Positions 44,983-54,700 of a DNA stretch of 64,000 bases are shown piece by piece; the stretch's first letter is position 1, and each line of letters begins with the position of its first letter. Source of the stretch: Flagellimonas meridianipacifica. Lineage in GTDB: Bacteria > Bacteroidota > Bacteroidia > Flavobacteriales > Flavobacteriaceae. Made by a program: the position numbers and the translations under genes. The stretch covers positions 248,001 through 312,000 of the forward strand of contig NZ_PVYX01000001.1 of NCBI RefSeq assembly GCF_003001695.1, in the 5' to 3' direction. The notes under the pieces were generated by a model, which searched no databases, was not told the DNA's origin, and saw only the letters and a program-made list of their open reading frames with translations.

Positions 44983-45065
44983 AATATTCTTGTATACTAT
45001 TAATGATGTATCCGACAACAAGTTTTCTTGCCTTCAAATACCTCCAATATAATAAGGGTTTGAAA

Positions 45066-45495
45066 TGAACAGTTTGAAAGCCGATTTAAATCACTGAGAA
45101 ATTTCTGACAACCTTAGAACTAAAATAAGTTGCGAAGAAAACAGATAAGATACATATTAAAAAAGCACTTCACTCAATAAAAAAGGCAGCTACATTCTTA
45201 TGTTAACACCTGTTTTAGGCTTCCACATATTGGACTCAAATCAAGCCCCCCGATTAACAGCCTGATACTATATCCAATTGAACAAAAGGGGATTCCCTTT
45301 ATATAAAAGTTAAAACTGGTGACACTCTTTACAGATTGCACCTTGTGTAAAGAGTTTAATGTGCGGCGAGAGTTTTAATATCTTCCTAAAAAGTTCAAAA
45401 AAAAAAAAACGATACGTTCATAAATACCCCTCAAATTGATTTAACTTTCTCTTTAACAGAATTTGAAATATATTTAGCACCTACCAAAGCCGACC
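45066..45495. other. AT-rich spacer right of the defence operon
   Basis: About 430 bases with no credible gene. It contains the CTCTTTAC inverted repeat (45324-45357) and a run of twelve A's near 45400. Confidence 0.6.
45324..45357. repeat. CTCTTTAC-type inverted repeat, right of the defence operon
   Basis: ACTCTTTACA (45324-45333) and TGTAAAGAGT (45346-45355) form a 10-bp hairpin. The arm TGTAAAGAGTTTA (45346-45358) is identical over 13 bases to 27111-27123. Confidence 0.75.
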
Positions 45496-45711
45496 ATGAC
45501 TGAAAACATAAGAAGATTGTTCAAGCTGATGGACCATAATACCAAGGAGGAAGCCTTGGTCTGCCTAAAGAAAGAGTTTAACCTCCAAAATAGGAAATTA
45601 ATAATAGACGGATGGATTTTAGGTGGACTAATACCCGAGGCCTATCAAGAAAGAACCGTCAAATTGTTTCAAAATCTACTTAGGAAGCAGCAGGCTTTAA
45701 AAGCTAAATAA
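45496..45711 (+). CDS. Small hypothetical protein
   Basis: A 71-residue basic, helical protein with a good ATG and no membrane segment. The middle (LIIDGWILGGLIP) is hydrophobic and the end is Lys/Gln-rich. I do not recognise it. It stands alone between the defence operon and the HipBA pair, converging with hipA. Confidence 0.5.
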   Translation: MTENIRRLFKLMDHNTKEEALVCLKKEFNLQNRKLIIDGWILGGLIPEAYQERTVKLFQNLLRKQQALKAK

Positions 45712-45763
45712 AAAGAACGGAATTTAAGACCATAGTTCAAATTAAGCATTAAAATTTATGTCG

Positions 45764-47017
45764 TTATTCCCACCTAAAGGCACCTTCCATTAGCTGCACT
45801 TCGCTGTTCTTGATTCCTAATTTCTTAGCCACATCTTTCCAACATCTAACTGCTGTCAATACTTCACTCAAAATGACATTCATTTCCTTTTCATTTAAAC
45901 GAAAATATTCCCCAACACTTTTAGCCAAATCAAAGTTTAAAGCATTATCATCCATATCAATATTTAGAGATAAACCATCCTTTTCAATCGATGGATTCAA
46001 GTCATAAGCGGGTGAGAGCACCCAACCCTTATCCCGTAAAATAAAACCGTGGTTTCGCAAATGGTCGTCGGTGTTTGAGATGGCAATATTAAATACAATG
46101 CGTCGCCAAAGTTGGTGCAAGTTGGCTTCGACATCAACTCCGTAATTCTCAATAAATTCCACAATTTCGAGATAGTTTGGGGATGCATCTTTAATGGTCT
46201 CTTCTGTATTCCCTGTCATGGTCATTGCCGAGGCAAAGTGTATGCGTTTATCCTCTTCCCTATCAAAGCGTTTGGTCAAGAAAGTATGATGTTGGCCGCT
46301 GATTTTTTCCACTTTGGATTCTGCCATATCGATGCCGGCAGCTATGGCCAATCGATAGGCCAAAAATTCCCATAGCGCTTTGTCAATTGTATCTGTTTTG
46401 GATGAAAACTTTGCAATCCACAAGTTTTTCCTTGTATCAAAAACATTGGCCTTGGGTCTGGCACCACCCAATGAGGAACCTGGCGCAATCAATACGGCGA
46501 TCCATTTTTTCAGCGCTTCATCCTGAGCATCACTTTCCAACTGTTTGACAGCTTCCTGCAAGTCGCCCAAGGATGACCAGGGCGGTGTTGGCGTCTGGGC
46601 ATCGTTATCCAAAAACGGACCTTCCAAGTCGGTCTTAAATCGTAAAGCGCCCATTCGGCTTTCATCAAAAACACCTAGTAGATAATCTATTTCGTAAAGG
46701 GCTTTTGGCTTTTCATTTTTCGCCCGAGCATCTTGTGCAGCCCTACGTTTCATAAGGGTTTTGCCCCAAGTATCAGGCATACTGTCTAGAAAAATGCCAA
46801 AATTCTCTTTGTTGGTAGGAAACTGTGGCCCGGAATAAAACTCAATGTCAGGGTCGAGCAAACGCTGTGCATCGGTTTTTAACCACGCTTTATCGTATTC
46901 AAAACTGAAGGCTTTCTTTCCTTTAGCGAAATGCGCCGATAGCGTACCGATGAGGGTTGGTTTTTCTAAACAGACCCAATCTGCAAAAACATATATGTCA
47001 AACTTTCCTTCTGCCAT
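45764..47017 (-). CDS. hipA: HipA-family toxin kinase
   Basis: The 417-residue protein shows the HipA plan: an N-terminal HipA domain, the P-loop-like GSSLGGARPKA at 180-190, the catalytic NTDDHLRN at 315-322 (D317 as base) and SPAYDLNP with D339 as metal ligand. HipA phosphorylates glutamyl-tRNA synthetase in E. coli; relatives have other targets. All catalytic residues are present. It lies 2 bases after hipB in the usual antitoxin-first order. Confidence 0.92.
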   Translation of the reverse strand: MAEGKFDIYVFADWVCLEKPTLIGTLSAHFAKGKKAFSFEYDKAWLKTDAQRLLDPDIEFYSGPQFPTNKENFGIFLDSMPDTWGKTLMKRRAAQDARAKNEKPKALYEIDYLLGVFDESRMGALRFKTDLEGPFLDNDAQTPTPPWSSLGDLQEAVKQLESDAQDEALKKWIAVLIAPGSSLGGARPKANVFDTRKNLWIAKFSSKTDTIDKALWEFLAYRLAIAAGIDMAESKVEKISGQHHTFLTKRFDREEDKRIHFASAMTMTGNTEETIKDASPNYLEIVEFIENYGVDVEANLHQLWRRIVFNIAISNTDDHLRNHGFILRDKGWVLSPAYDLNPSIEKDGLSLNIDMDDNALNFDLAKSVGEYFRLNEKEMNVILSEVLTAVRCWKDVAKKLGIKNSEVQLMEGAFRWE

Positions 47018-47019
47018 TA

Positions 47020-47307
47020 TTATAATAAATCAAGGTCTTGCAGTTTTCTTCCGAATTCATCGTCTACTGCTAGCTTTTTAAAATCCTCTTCAAGATTCAA
47101 TACTCTAAACACATTGAAGTAAGAACCTATGGCAACCTTTGGGTCACCCTTTTCTATTCTATACAATGTAGTTCGGTTAATTCCTGCGCGTTCGGAAACC
47201 TGCTCGGTCGTAAGCTTTCTTCGCTTTCTCGCCAACTTTATATTCTCGCCCAACTGCTCAAAAATCTTATGGTACTTTGGCAATAGAATAGCTTTCTTAG
47301 GATTCAT
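47020..47307 (-). CDS. hipB: HipB-like antitoxin (XRE regulator)
   Basis: The ATG at 47307 gives 95 residues. A longer frame would begin with TTG inside the promoter. The helix-turn-helix is about 33-54 (LTTEQVSERAGINRTTLYRIEKG), followed by a dimerisation helix. It would bind HipA and repress the operon at the inverted repeat upstream. Confidence 0.9.
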   Translation of the reverse strand: MNPKKAILLPKYHKIFEQLGENIKLARKRRKLTTEQVSERAGINRTTLYRIEKGDPKVAIGSYFNVFRVLNLEEDFKKLAVDDEFGRKLQDLDLL

Positions 47308-47309
47308 TT

Positions 47310-47358
47310 TGTTGCATATTTTCCACAAATTTAATATTTATGTTGATATTATGCAACA
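47310..47358. promoter_or_regulatory. hipBA promoter and candidate HipB operator
   Basis: A perfect 9-bp inverted repeat, TGTTGCATA (47310-47318) and TATGCAACA (47350-47358), brackets a minus-strand promoter: TTG at 47356-47354 and TAAATTTG at 47333-47326 with a 20-base spacer. Bound dimers would cover both the -33 box and the transcript start. Confidence 0.7.
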
Positions 47359-47377
47359 TTTATGATAATTCACTAGC

Positions 47378-47587
47378 ATGTACAGCATTTTCAATCCAGA
47401 CCACCATTTGTCCATTCCCATGGGCCTACCCCATGTGTTTCGATTCCGACCGCCAAATGATTATACTCTAAGCGAGATTGAAAAAAACTACATTTGGTTT
47501 TCTGACAGGGATTCGTTGAATGACGAAATGGATTCAAATCCAGAATTTGTGAAGCTTTCATACATATCTTTATACATTCCAGAATAA
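47378..47587 (+). pseudogene. N-terminal fragment of a DUF2971-type gene
   Basis: The 69 codons include FRFRPPNDYTLSEIEKNYIWFSD and SLNDEMD, which match the start of DUF2971 proteins (usually above 200 residues). The frame then stops and no continuation is visible in the next few hundred bases. It looks like a broken gene in a region of turnover. Confidence 0.45.
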
Positions 47588-48090
47588 GAATCTAGAGGAT
47601 ATGGTCACCTATCAGGGGACAAGTTACACCACTTAGTAAACTACCATTTGACAGTACTCCAAATTCAAAAAGTTCAATTAAATCCTGTCATCGTAGTTTA
47701 AGACCATCTGTTTGTTATCAAAGAATATTGACCCCGCCATCACTATTTAACTATTGAATATCAATATATTACGAAACTATTCACTATTGGCTTTTAGCCT
47801 ATTTCGAGTAAAATTTTTGTAAAAGCGAGCATCTTACCGAACAAAATTTACAAAGTACAAGCCTAGGAAACCAACATAAAATTGACCTCAACACCAACTA
47901 TATCAATCCGGTACAATTACAACTATAGCATGGAATATGAAAGGTGTTAGAATTTTGTTTTTTAAAAATAAATCGTACTTTTACCTTCTTGAAAAGCGTA
48001 CACGCGACCGAACAAAACGGGCATTTTCAAGAAATTTGACGGAATTATTAACCTTTTGGCTTTCAAGGGCTTAGGATTTAAAATATACAT
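47588..48090. other. Gene-free AT-rich stretch before the tRNA gene
   Basis: About 500 bases with no gene. The last 60 bases carry the promoter region of the tRNA gene, but I could not place a convincing -33/-7 pair. Confidence 0.5.
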
Positions 48091-48163
<73 letters not shown>

Positions 48164-48173
48164 CTATTAAAAT

Positions 48174-48202
48174 AAAGGGTTTCCAAAAATGGAAACCCTT
48201 TT
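48174..48202 (+). terminator. Rho-independent terminator after tRNA-fMet
   Basis: AAAGGGTTTCC/GGAAACCCTTT with a 6-base loop ends the tRNA transcript 10 bases downstream. Confidence 0.9.
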
Positions 48203-48424
48203 CATTTGTTCTGGGTACAACATAGGTACAACATTTTGAAGTCCTTACAGCCCCATTTTAGATGATATTATTCAATATTATATTTAATTATTTTGTACCA
48301 CAACATTTAATTGGTGTCCTTAAATACGTTGACTTTAAAGGCCTATTGTTGTATTGAATGTCTCATGGTCAAATATGGCGAGATAATCACTATAACTACC
48401 ACTAAAAATTCAAATGGACATTGT

Positions 48425-48595
48425 TTAATCCCAAGCAAATCCTGTCAACAATCTATAGCAAAAGGCGTACAGGACCACTGCAAGTAGAGCGGTGCAAATC
48501 CAAAAGTAGATTTTAAAACCATTTTTAAGAATTTTGTGTCCGAGGTTACGGAAGGCCTCCGCATAAATCTTTTTAAAGAGTAAAATTTGGTCCAT
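48425..48595 (-). CDS. 56-aa single-span membrane protein resembling DUF6747
   Basis: The ATG at 48595 opens MDQILLFKKIYAEAFRN, then a membrane segment (about 29-46) and the ending YRLLTGFAWD. This is the plan I recall for the small DUF6747 proteins of Flavobacteriaceae (an N-terminal ILLFKEIY-like motif and a TGFAF-like end). Function unknown. It is the only gene in the 660 bases between the tRNA terminator and the OmpA gene. Confidence 0.75.
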   Translation of the reverse strand: MDQILLFKKIYAEAFRNLGHKILKNGFKIYFWICTALLAVVLYAFCYRLLTGFAWD

Positions 48596-48872
48596 AATGA
48601 TTTGGGTTATAAGTTCAGTACAAACCTACGCCCACTGTCGGCATTAAAACCTTCCACTCTGATAATCGGTTTTGATTTTCGGTAAAACATCAAGCTTTTG
48701 GTGAGAATGCCCTATGGTGAAAGATTATCCAAATTCTAGTTTGGACAAAGGGTTGGGTTTAACCGATAAATGTCTCTCGTTACCATGTATTGCAATTATA
48801 CTGGAGGAAATATGGTCTCGTCACAGCCATTCCCGAACTTTTTCCACAATGCCCGTAAACTTGTCATCACCA

Positions 48873-50813
48873 TCAATCCAAAGTGACAATGATAAACTCC
48901 GATCTCCGGTTAATATCATGTTCTGAATTGGAACACCGCACCCCATTGGAACAATGGTTCAACAATCTCTTTTCACCGTATCCTATGGCACTTTCTATTC
49001 GATTGCCCTCTATCCCTTGGGATACGATATAATTTCCCGTGGATTTGGCACGACGGTCCGATAGTTTTTCATTGTACCTATCACTGCCCCTAGAATCCGT
49101 GTGGGATTCGATCTTGATGACCATTTTGGGATATTCCTTCATGACCTCCACGATTTTGTCAAGCTCCTGCGCTGCATCGGCCCTGATATCCGCTTTGTTG
49201 AGATCAAAGTAAATGTCGTCAATCTTGATTTTCAACACCCCATTTTCCATGACTATCAATTTGTTCAATTCCTTGGTCATGATCAAGGGGACATTGTTGG
49301 TCTCTCCCAAAACTTTACCTGTACTGAACTCCTCGGATACCCCATCATATCCCTCCTTGGAGACCTCAATGGAATAGCTCTCTTCACAATCCAATATGTT
49401 TTCAAAAGTAAATGCACCATAGGCATCCGTATTGCCAGCGGCAATCAATGATCCATCTTTCTTCTTTAATTCAACGATGGCATTGACCACAGCTTGGTCA
49501 TTGGCTTTTCTGAGTACTGTTCCCTTAACAAACTGTTCGCATTTGGGTTCCAACCGTCGAAAGGAATAAATATCATCATCACCTGTTCCCCCTTCGCGAT
49601 TGGATGAAAAATAGCCTCGGTTGGAAGCTTCATCCACGATATACGCAAAGTCATCTTTGGGGCTATTAATCAGCGGCCCCAAGTTTGAAGGAAGTGAAAA
49701 ACTATTTCCCAATTCACTCTCGAAGATATCCAGTGCCCCAAGACCTAAATGTCCATCCGAGGCAAAATATATTTTTTCATTGGTCACAAAGGGGAACATT
49801 TCCCTTCCACTGGTATTGATAGTGGGCCCTAGGTTGACAGGCTTCGAATAGTTTCCGGTACGGTCAATGGATACATAATAAATATCGGTTCCTCCAATAC
49901 CTCCAGGCATATCGGATACAAAAAACAGTTTTTTACCATCAGGACTTAATGCTGGCTGTCCGGTGGAGTAATCCCTACTGTTAAAAGGTACTTCCTCCGG
50001 AAAGGTCCAATACCCCCCTTCCAACTGTGTGCGATAGATTTTAAGGTGATTGGTGCCAGTACTGTCCCGTTCGAGGTTTTTGGCTGTATAATTATTCCGG
50101 GTAAAATACATAATAGTACCTTCCGGGTTGAAGGTTGCTCCGGCCTCGTGGTATTTCGTATTGATGTTATTACCAAATATCCTGATATCCACTAAATCAC
50201 TGCCCAGTTGTACGGTATCTGCCTCATAAAGGTTGAGATAGGGCTGCTTGTTCCATTCGTACACCCGTGTATGGAGTTTCATGGTATCCCTGCTAGAGGC
50301 GAAGACAATCTTGTCCTGATAATACATTGGTCCAAAATCGGCCAAGGTTGAATTCAGTGACAAATGGGTAACCACAAATTGGGGTTGGCGATTTCGAAGT
50401 TCATCCAGGGCGAGGTCATTATCACTGAACTGGGAAACCTCGAAATCATCCCCATTGAACTTTTCAGCATAGATTTTCATCAGTGCTTTGGCAAGAGGAT
50501 AGTTCCCAACTCCTTTCAACGTATGGATATACCTGAAAATGTATTTTGCGGCCAGTGTTTCCTCATATTTGGAGAAGAGTTGACCATACCACTTTACAGC
50601 GTTGGTCATATCGGAGTTATAATAATAGATATCCCCTAAGCGTTGCAGGGTTTCCTGGGAATCGTCCCCTTTTTTTGCCAAGCGCTCATATTCAGCAGCA
50701 GCTTGGATGTAATGATAATTGTGATATTTTTTTTCCGCTCTTGAACCTTTGTCTTGGGCAAATCCAAAACTGAAAATCAGTAATACCGTGATTATATGGA
50801 TAGATGTTTTCAT
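48873..50813 (-). CDS. OmpA-family protein with PD40 propeller
   Basis: The 646-residue protein has a signal peptide (about 1-20), a TPR-like helical part (25-130), PD40/WD40-like beta-propeller repeats (150-400, e.g. ALSPDGKKLFFVSD), a carboxypeptidase-regulatory-like beta domain (430-510) and a C-terminal OmpA domain (530-646) with the peptidoglycan-binding signature THTDSRG-like SHTDSRGSDRYNEKLSDRRA. It anchors an outer-membrane complex to the cell wall. Such proteins regularly follow PorP/SprF genes in T9SS-linked operons. Confidence 0.92.
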   Translation of the reverse strand: MKTSIHIITVLLIFSFGFAQDKGSRAEKKYHNYHYIQAAAEYERLAKKGDDSQETLQRLGDIYYYNSDMTNAVKWYGQLFSKYEETLAAKYIFRYIHTLKGVGNYPLAKALMKIYAEKFNGDDFEVSQFSDNDLALDELRNRQPQFVVTHLSLNSTLADFGPMYYQDKIVFASSRDTMKLHTRVYEWNKQPYLNLYEADTVQLGSDLVDIRIFGNNINTKYHEAGATFNPEGTIMYFTRNNYTAKNLERDSTGTNHLKIYRTQLEGGYWTFPEEVPFNSRDYSTGQPALSPDGKKLFFVSDMPGGIGGTDIYYVSIDRTGNYSKPVNLGPTINTSGREMFPFVTNEKIYFASDGHLGLGALDIFESELGNSFSLPSNLGPLINSPKDDFAYIVDEASNRGYFSSNREGGTGDDDIYSFRRLEPKCEQFVKGTVLRKANDQAVVNAIVELKKKDGSLIAAGNTDAYGAFTFENILDCEESYSIEVSKEGYDGVSEEFSTGKVLGETNNVPLIMTKELNKLIVMENGVLKIKIDDIYFDLNKADIRADAAQELDKIVEVMKEYPKMVIKIESHTDSRGSDRYNEKLSDRRAKSTGNYIVSQGIEGNRIESAIGYGEKRLLNHCSNGVRCSNSEHDINRRSEFIIVTLD

Positions 50814-50823
50814 AAATTTTGAC

Positions 50824-51759
50824 TTAGTAGAATCTTGGGGATTTTAAACGCTTTTCCTGTGTCTTTAATTCGAAGCGGAGAAATACCTCATGGGTTCCGC
50901 TATTGAAGTTTCTAAGGTCGGTTGTGGTACGGTCGTAAGCATAGCCCACGTTCAATGCCGGCGAAATCTGTAGGCCCAACAGGCCTGAGAAAGAATCATC
51001 CCAACGATAGGCGATTCCGGCGGTCACCGTCTCCCGGATCATGAAGTTTGCCGACAGATCTGCTATCACCGGAGCCCCAGGCACCCACTTGACAAAAAAT
51101 GCGGGCTTGAACTTGATATCCGCCGATATGTCCCTGACCAATCCACCGATCAAAAAATAATGGAGGCGTTCGGTGGCAATCTCCTGGGTCGCCCCGTCAT
51201 AGTGGTCCTCCGAAAAGAAATTGGGGATGGCAAAGCCAAGATACGAACGTTCTGTATGGTAATACGCTCCCGCTCCCACCGTCGGGAAGAACCGGTTTTC
51301 TATGTTATTTTGGAAAGCAACATCTGGGTTTCGAATTAGACCCTCAGAAAAGTCCACGTTAAAGATACGTCCACCTGCCTTCAGTCCGAAGGAAAGCCTT
51401 TTATTGTTTGCCCCGACCTGGATACTGTACGAAACGTTGCCATCCAAAAACAATTCATTGGAAGGACCAAGTTCATCATACGTGGCAACAACCCCTAAAC
51501 CTACTTTCTCACTTACGGGGCCATCGATTGCCAAAACCTGTGAGGTGGGAGCCCCATTGATGCCAACCCATTGTGAGCGATGCATCCCCAAAATGGACAG
51601 GTGCCCTCTTGAGCCCGCATACCCGGGATTTACCGTTATGGTGTTGTACATATACTGTGTAAACTGTGGGTCTTGCTGTGCTTCCAACTGAAATGATATC
51701 AGCACGAACAGAATCAAAAATGCTTTTTTGAACATTGTTTTTAATGGTATTGTTTTCAT
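50824..51759 (-). CDS. PorP/SprF-family type IX secretion membrane protein
   Basis: The ATG at 51759 (MKTIPLKTMFKKAF) is chosen because a signal peptide ending EAQ follows; the longer frame runs back into the upstream gene. After the signal comes QDPQFTQYMYNTITVNPGYAGSR-like sequence, the PorP/SprF signature, and then an outer-membrane barrel of about 290 residues. SprF-type proteins take part in surface attachment of the large type B T9SS cargo encoded next to them, here the 3618-residue protein. Confidence 0.92.
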   Translation of the reverse strand: MKTIPLKTMFKKAFLILFVLISFQLEAQQDPQFTQYMYNTITVNPGYAGSRGHLSILGMHRSQWVGINGAPTSQVLAIDGPVSEKVGLGVVATYDELGPSNELFLDGNVSYSIQVGANNKRLSFGLKAGGRIFNVDFSEGLIRNPDVAFQNNIENRFFPTVGAGAYYHTERSYLGFAIPNFFSEDHYDGATQEIATERLHYFLIGGLVRDISADIKFKPAFFVKWVPGAPVIADLSANFMIRETVTAGIAYRWDDSFSGLLGLQISPALNVGYAYDRTTTDLRNFNSGTHEVFLRFELKTQEKRLKSPRFY

Positions 51760-51775
51760 AATTGCCGATATCATT

Positions 51776-54700
51776 TTAACGATTGATGTATAGCCAGTCC
51801 GCGATGGGTTCCGAACCATCGCCCAGATCTAAAATGTAGTAGTAAGTGCCTACGGGCAGAAACTCTTCCTTTTGGATGACTGCCCGTCCATTGGATATTC
51901 CGGCGAACTCATTGTTATATCCCTGGGCCTGGAATACCAGATTGCCCCATCTATTGTAGATTTTCAAGGTATTGTTGGGGTATCTTGAAATACAATCGAT
52001 TTCAAAGGTTTCATTTACCCCGTCCCCATTTGGTGAGAACTCATTGTAGAATACCAGACAGGTTGGTTCGATGGATGCCGTATCCGAATCGTTGGCGGTA
52101 TCCATATCAAACTGGTCCACAAAGGCCAGTTGGGCCACATTGAGGTAATCCTCAATATCCAATACTTCCACCGTTAAGGTCAACGTAGCCGTCTCACTTC
52201 CATTTAGGGTGTCAATTTCCCAGAAGCCTTCAGATGCATCGTAAGCGCCTAAGGTGGCGGTAGCGGTGATAAATCGATAGCCGTTGGGCAATTGCTCCTC
52301 GATACCGATGTTGGTTGCTGGCAATGATCCGTTATTGGTCGCCGAAATGGTAAAGTTGATTTCATTGCCAATATTTGGCCTTGCGTTGTCAACGGTTTTT
52401 ACTACAGCAATATCTACCGATTGAGGCATAATTGTGATACTGGCCTCATCATCATCGGGAATTCCATCCGCTAGGTCGTCCGTGTCAAAATCCGATGTAG
52501 CATCACTATCCGGGTCGGCTTGGTTACTAGCCGTAATCTGAACACGATTTGTATATTCCCCGTCGGTCCCAGTTGGTGCATTTACCCGGGCCAAGATGAC
52601 CAAGGTCTCAGTAGTACCATTTGGGATGACCCCATTGGTATTCCAAACACCTGTATTTTCATCATAAGTACCGGCTGTGGCCGTGTGGGCCTCGTAAGTA
52701 AACCCAATGGGCAATAGCTCATTGACAACAACACCGGAGGCATTGCTATCACCACTATTGGTCAAATTAATAGTGAACTCGATCACATCACCAACATTTG
52801 GTTCGATATCATCCACTGTTTTGGTGATCGATAGATCGGCCAAGCCCGTTGGTTCCGGATTTACCGTATCCTGATCATCTTCAGAGTTTAAGTTGTTATC
52901 TGGTGAAGAATCAGGATCGAAAGTGTCCAGAGCAATCAACTCCGCTGTATTGCTGTACTCTCCATTGGACAATACCGTTGCAACAATCACCAAAGTCTCT
53001 GTGGTGCCATTTGGAAGAGATGCAATATCCCAAGAGCCAATAATCTCGTCATAGGACCCAATGGAAGTGGTCGCACTTACAAAATCATAACCACTGGCCA
53101 AAATATCCTCGATTACCAATCCGGCGGCATCACTTGGACCATCATTGGTGATGGCCACGGTAAATGTGATATCAGTACCCACTGATGGAGCGAGATTATC
53201 CGCTGTTTTCACCACAGAGATATCTGTGATAACACGAGGCAGGGTAACTTGCCCGTCCTGATCATCCTCATTGGGGTCATTATTATTTGGGGTTGAGTTC
53301 GGATCCAACTCATTGATTGCAATCAATTCTGCTGTATTTGCATAACTTCCTGTGGTATTAATGCCTACTGTGATATCCAAAGAAGTATTGGTATTGGCCG
53401 CTAAACTTGCTACATCCCAGATGCCGCTTGTAGGGTTATAGGTGCCCGCCCCACTATGCGATACATAGTTATATCCTGTTGGAAGCTGGTCCAACACTTG
53501 AATTCCAGTTGCCTCGCTTGGGCCATCATTGCTCAAATTCAGTGTAAAGGTGATTTGATCCGAAACATCAGGAAACTCATTGTCCACCATTTTGGTCAAG
53601 GAAATATCGGCCAAAGGAATTGGGATAGTAGCTGCCTCGTCGTAATCATCTTCTGCAATAACACTATTTCCAGGAACAGAATCCGGATCAAGATTATCAG
53701 AATTGGTTATTTCCGCACTATTTGTATAAACGCCGGTTGGGTTTACAGTTGCCTTTATTTTAAGCGTTTCCGTTGTTCCATCAGATAAGCTTCCATTCAA
53801 TTGCCAGGCTCCTGTATTTTGATTGTAATTTCCAGCTGTTGCAGTATTTGAGATGTACGTATAGCCATTAGGTAGCAAGTCTTGTACGATTACGCCCGAA
53901 GTGTCACTTGGTCCATTGTTGGTAATGTCAATGGTAAACTCCACTTCATCTCCGACCAAAGGTGTGGTGTTGTCCACAGTCTTTACAAGATCAAGGTCCG
54001 ATACTAAAACAGGGGTTGGCTCAATAGTTGCCTGGTCGTCTTCCGTATCATCATTGTTTGCTGGAAGGGAATCAATATCATCTTCATTTAGATCGGTCAG
54101 TTCCGCGGTATTGGTATAAATTCCATTGGGTAAGACCGTTGCCTGAATAACGATGGTCTCAAAAGTACCATCAGGAAGGTTTCCTACTGTCCATGAACCA
54201 TTGAGTGGTTCGTAAGTGCCAACAGATGGAATCGCTGAAACAAATTCATAACCGGATGCCAACAGATCGGTCACTACAACGGTAGTGGCATCACTGGGGC
54301 CATCATTGGTCACTGTTACTGTAAAGCTGATGTTACCTCCTATGTTTGGAGTATTTGTATCGGCTGTTTTGGTAACGGAAACATCCACAAGTTGTCGTGG
54401 AGTGACCACTACTTCATCTTGGTCATCTTCGGATGGTGTGGTATTGTTTGGTGTAGAATCCTGGTCCAACTGGTCGTGGGCAATAACTTCTGCGACATTA
54501 ACATAGTCCCCAGTAGTATTGACCGAAGCCGTAATGTTCAGAATTGCGCTGTTCCCATTGGCCAAACTTGCAATACTCCATATCCCATTTCCGGAAACAT
54601 AAGCTCCTCCACCATCATCGGATACATAGGTAAAGCCCGAAGGCAGTAGGTCCAATACCTGGATACCTGTAGCTTCACTAGGTCCTTCGTTGGCAACCGT

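Noticed and set aside
48714-48926. 70-codon plus-strand frame near the OmpA gene
   Set aside because: It runs antisense into the end of the OmpA gene and shows no protein-like pattern.
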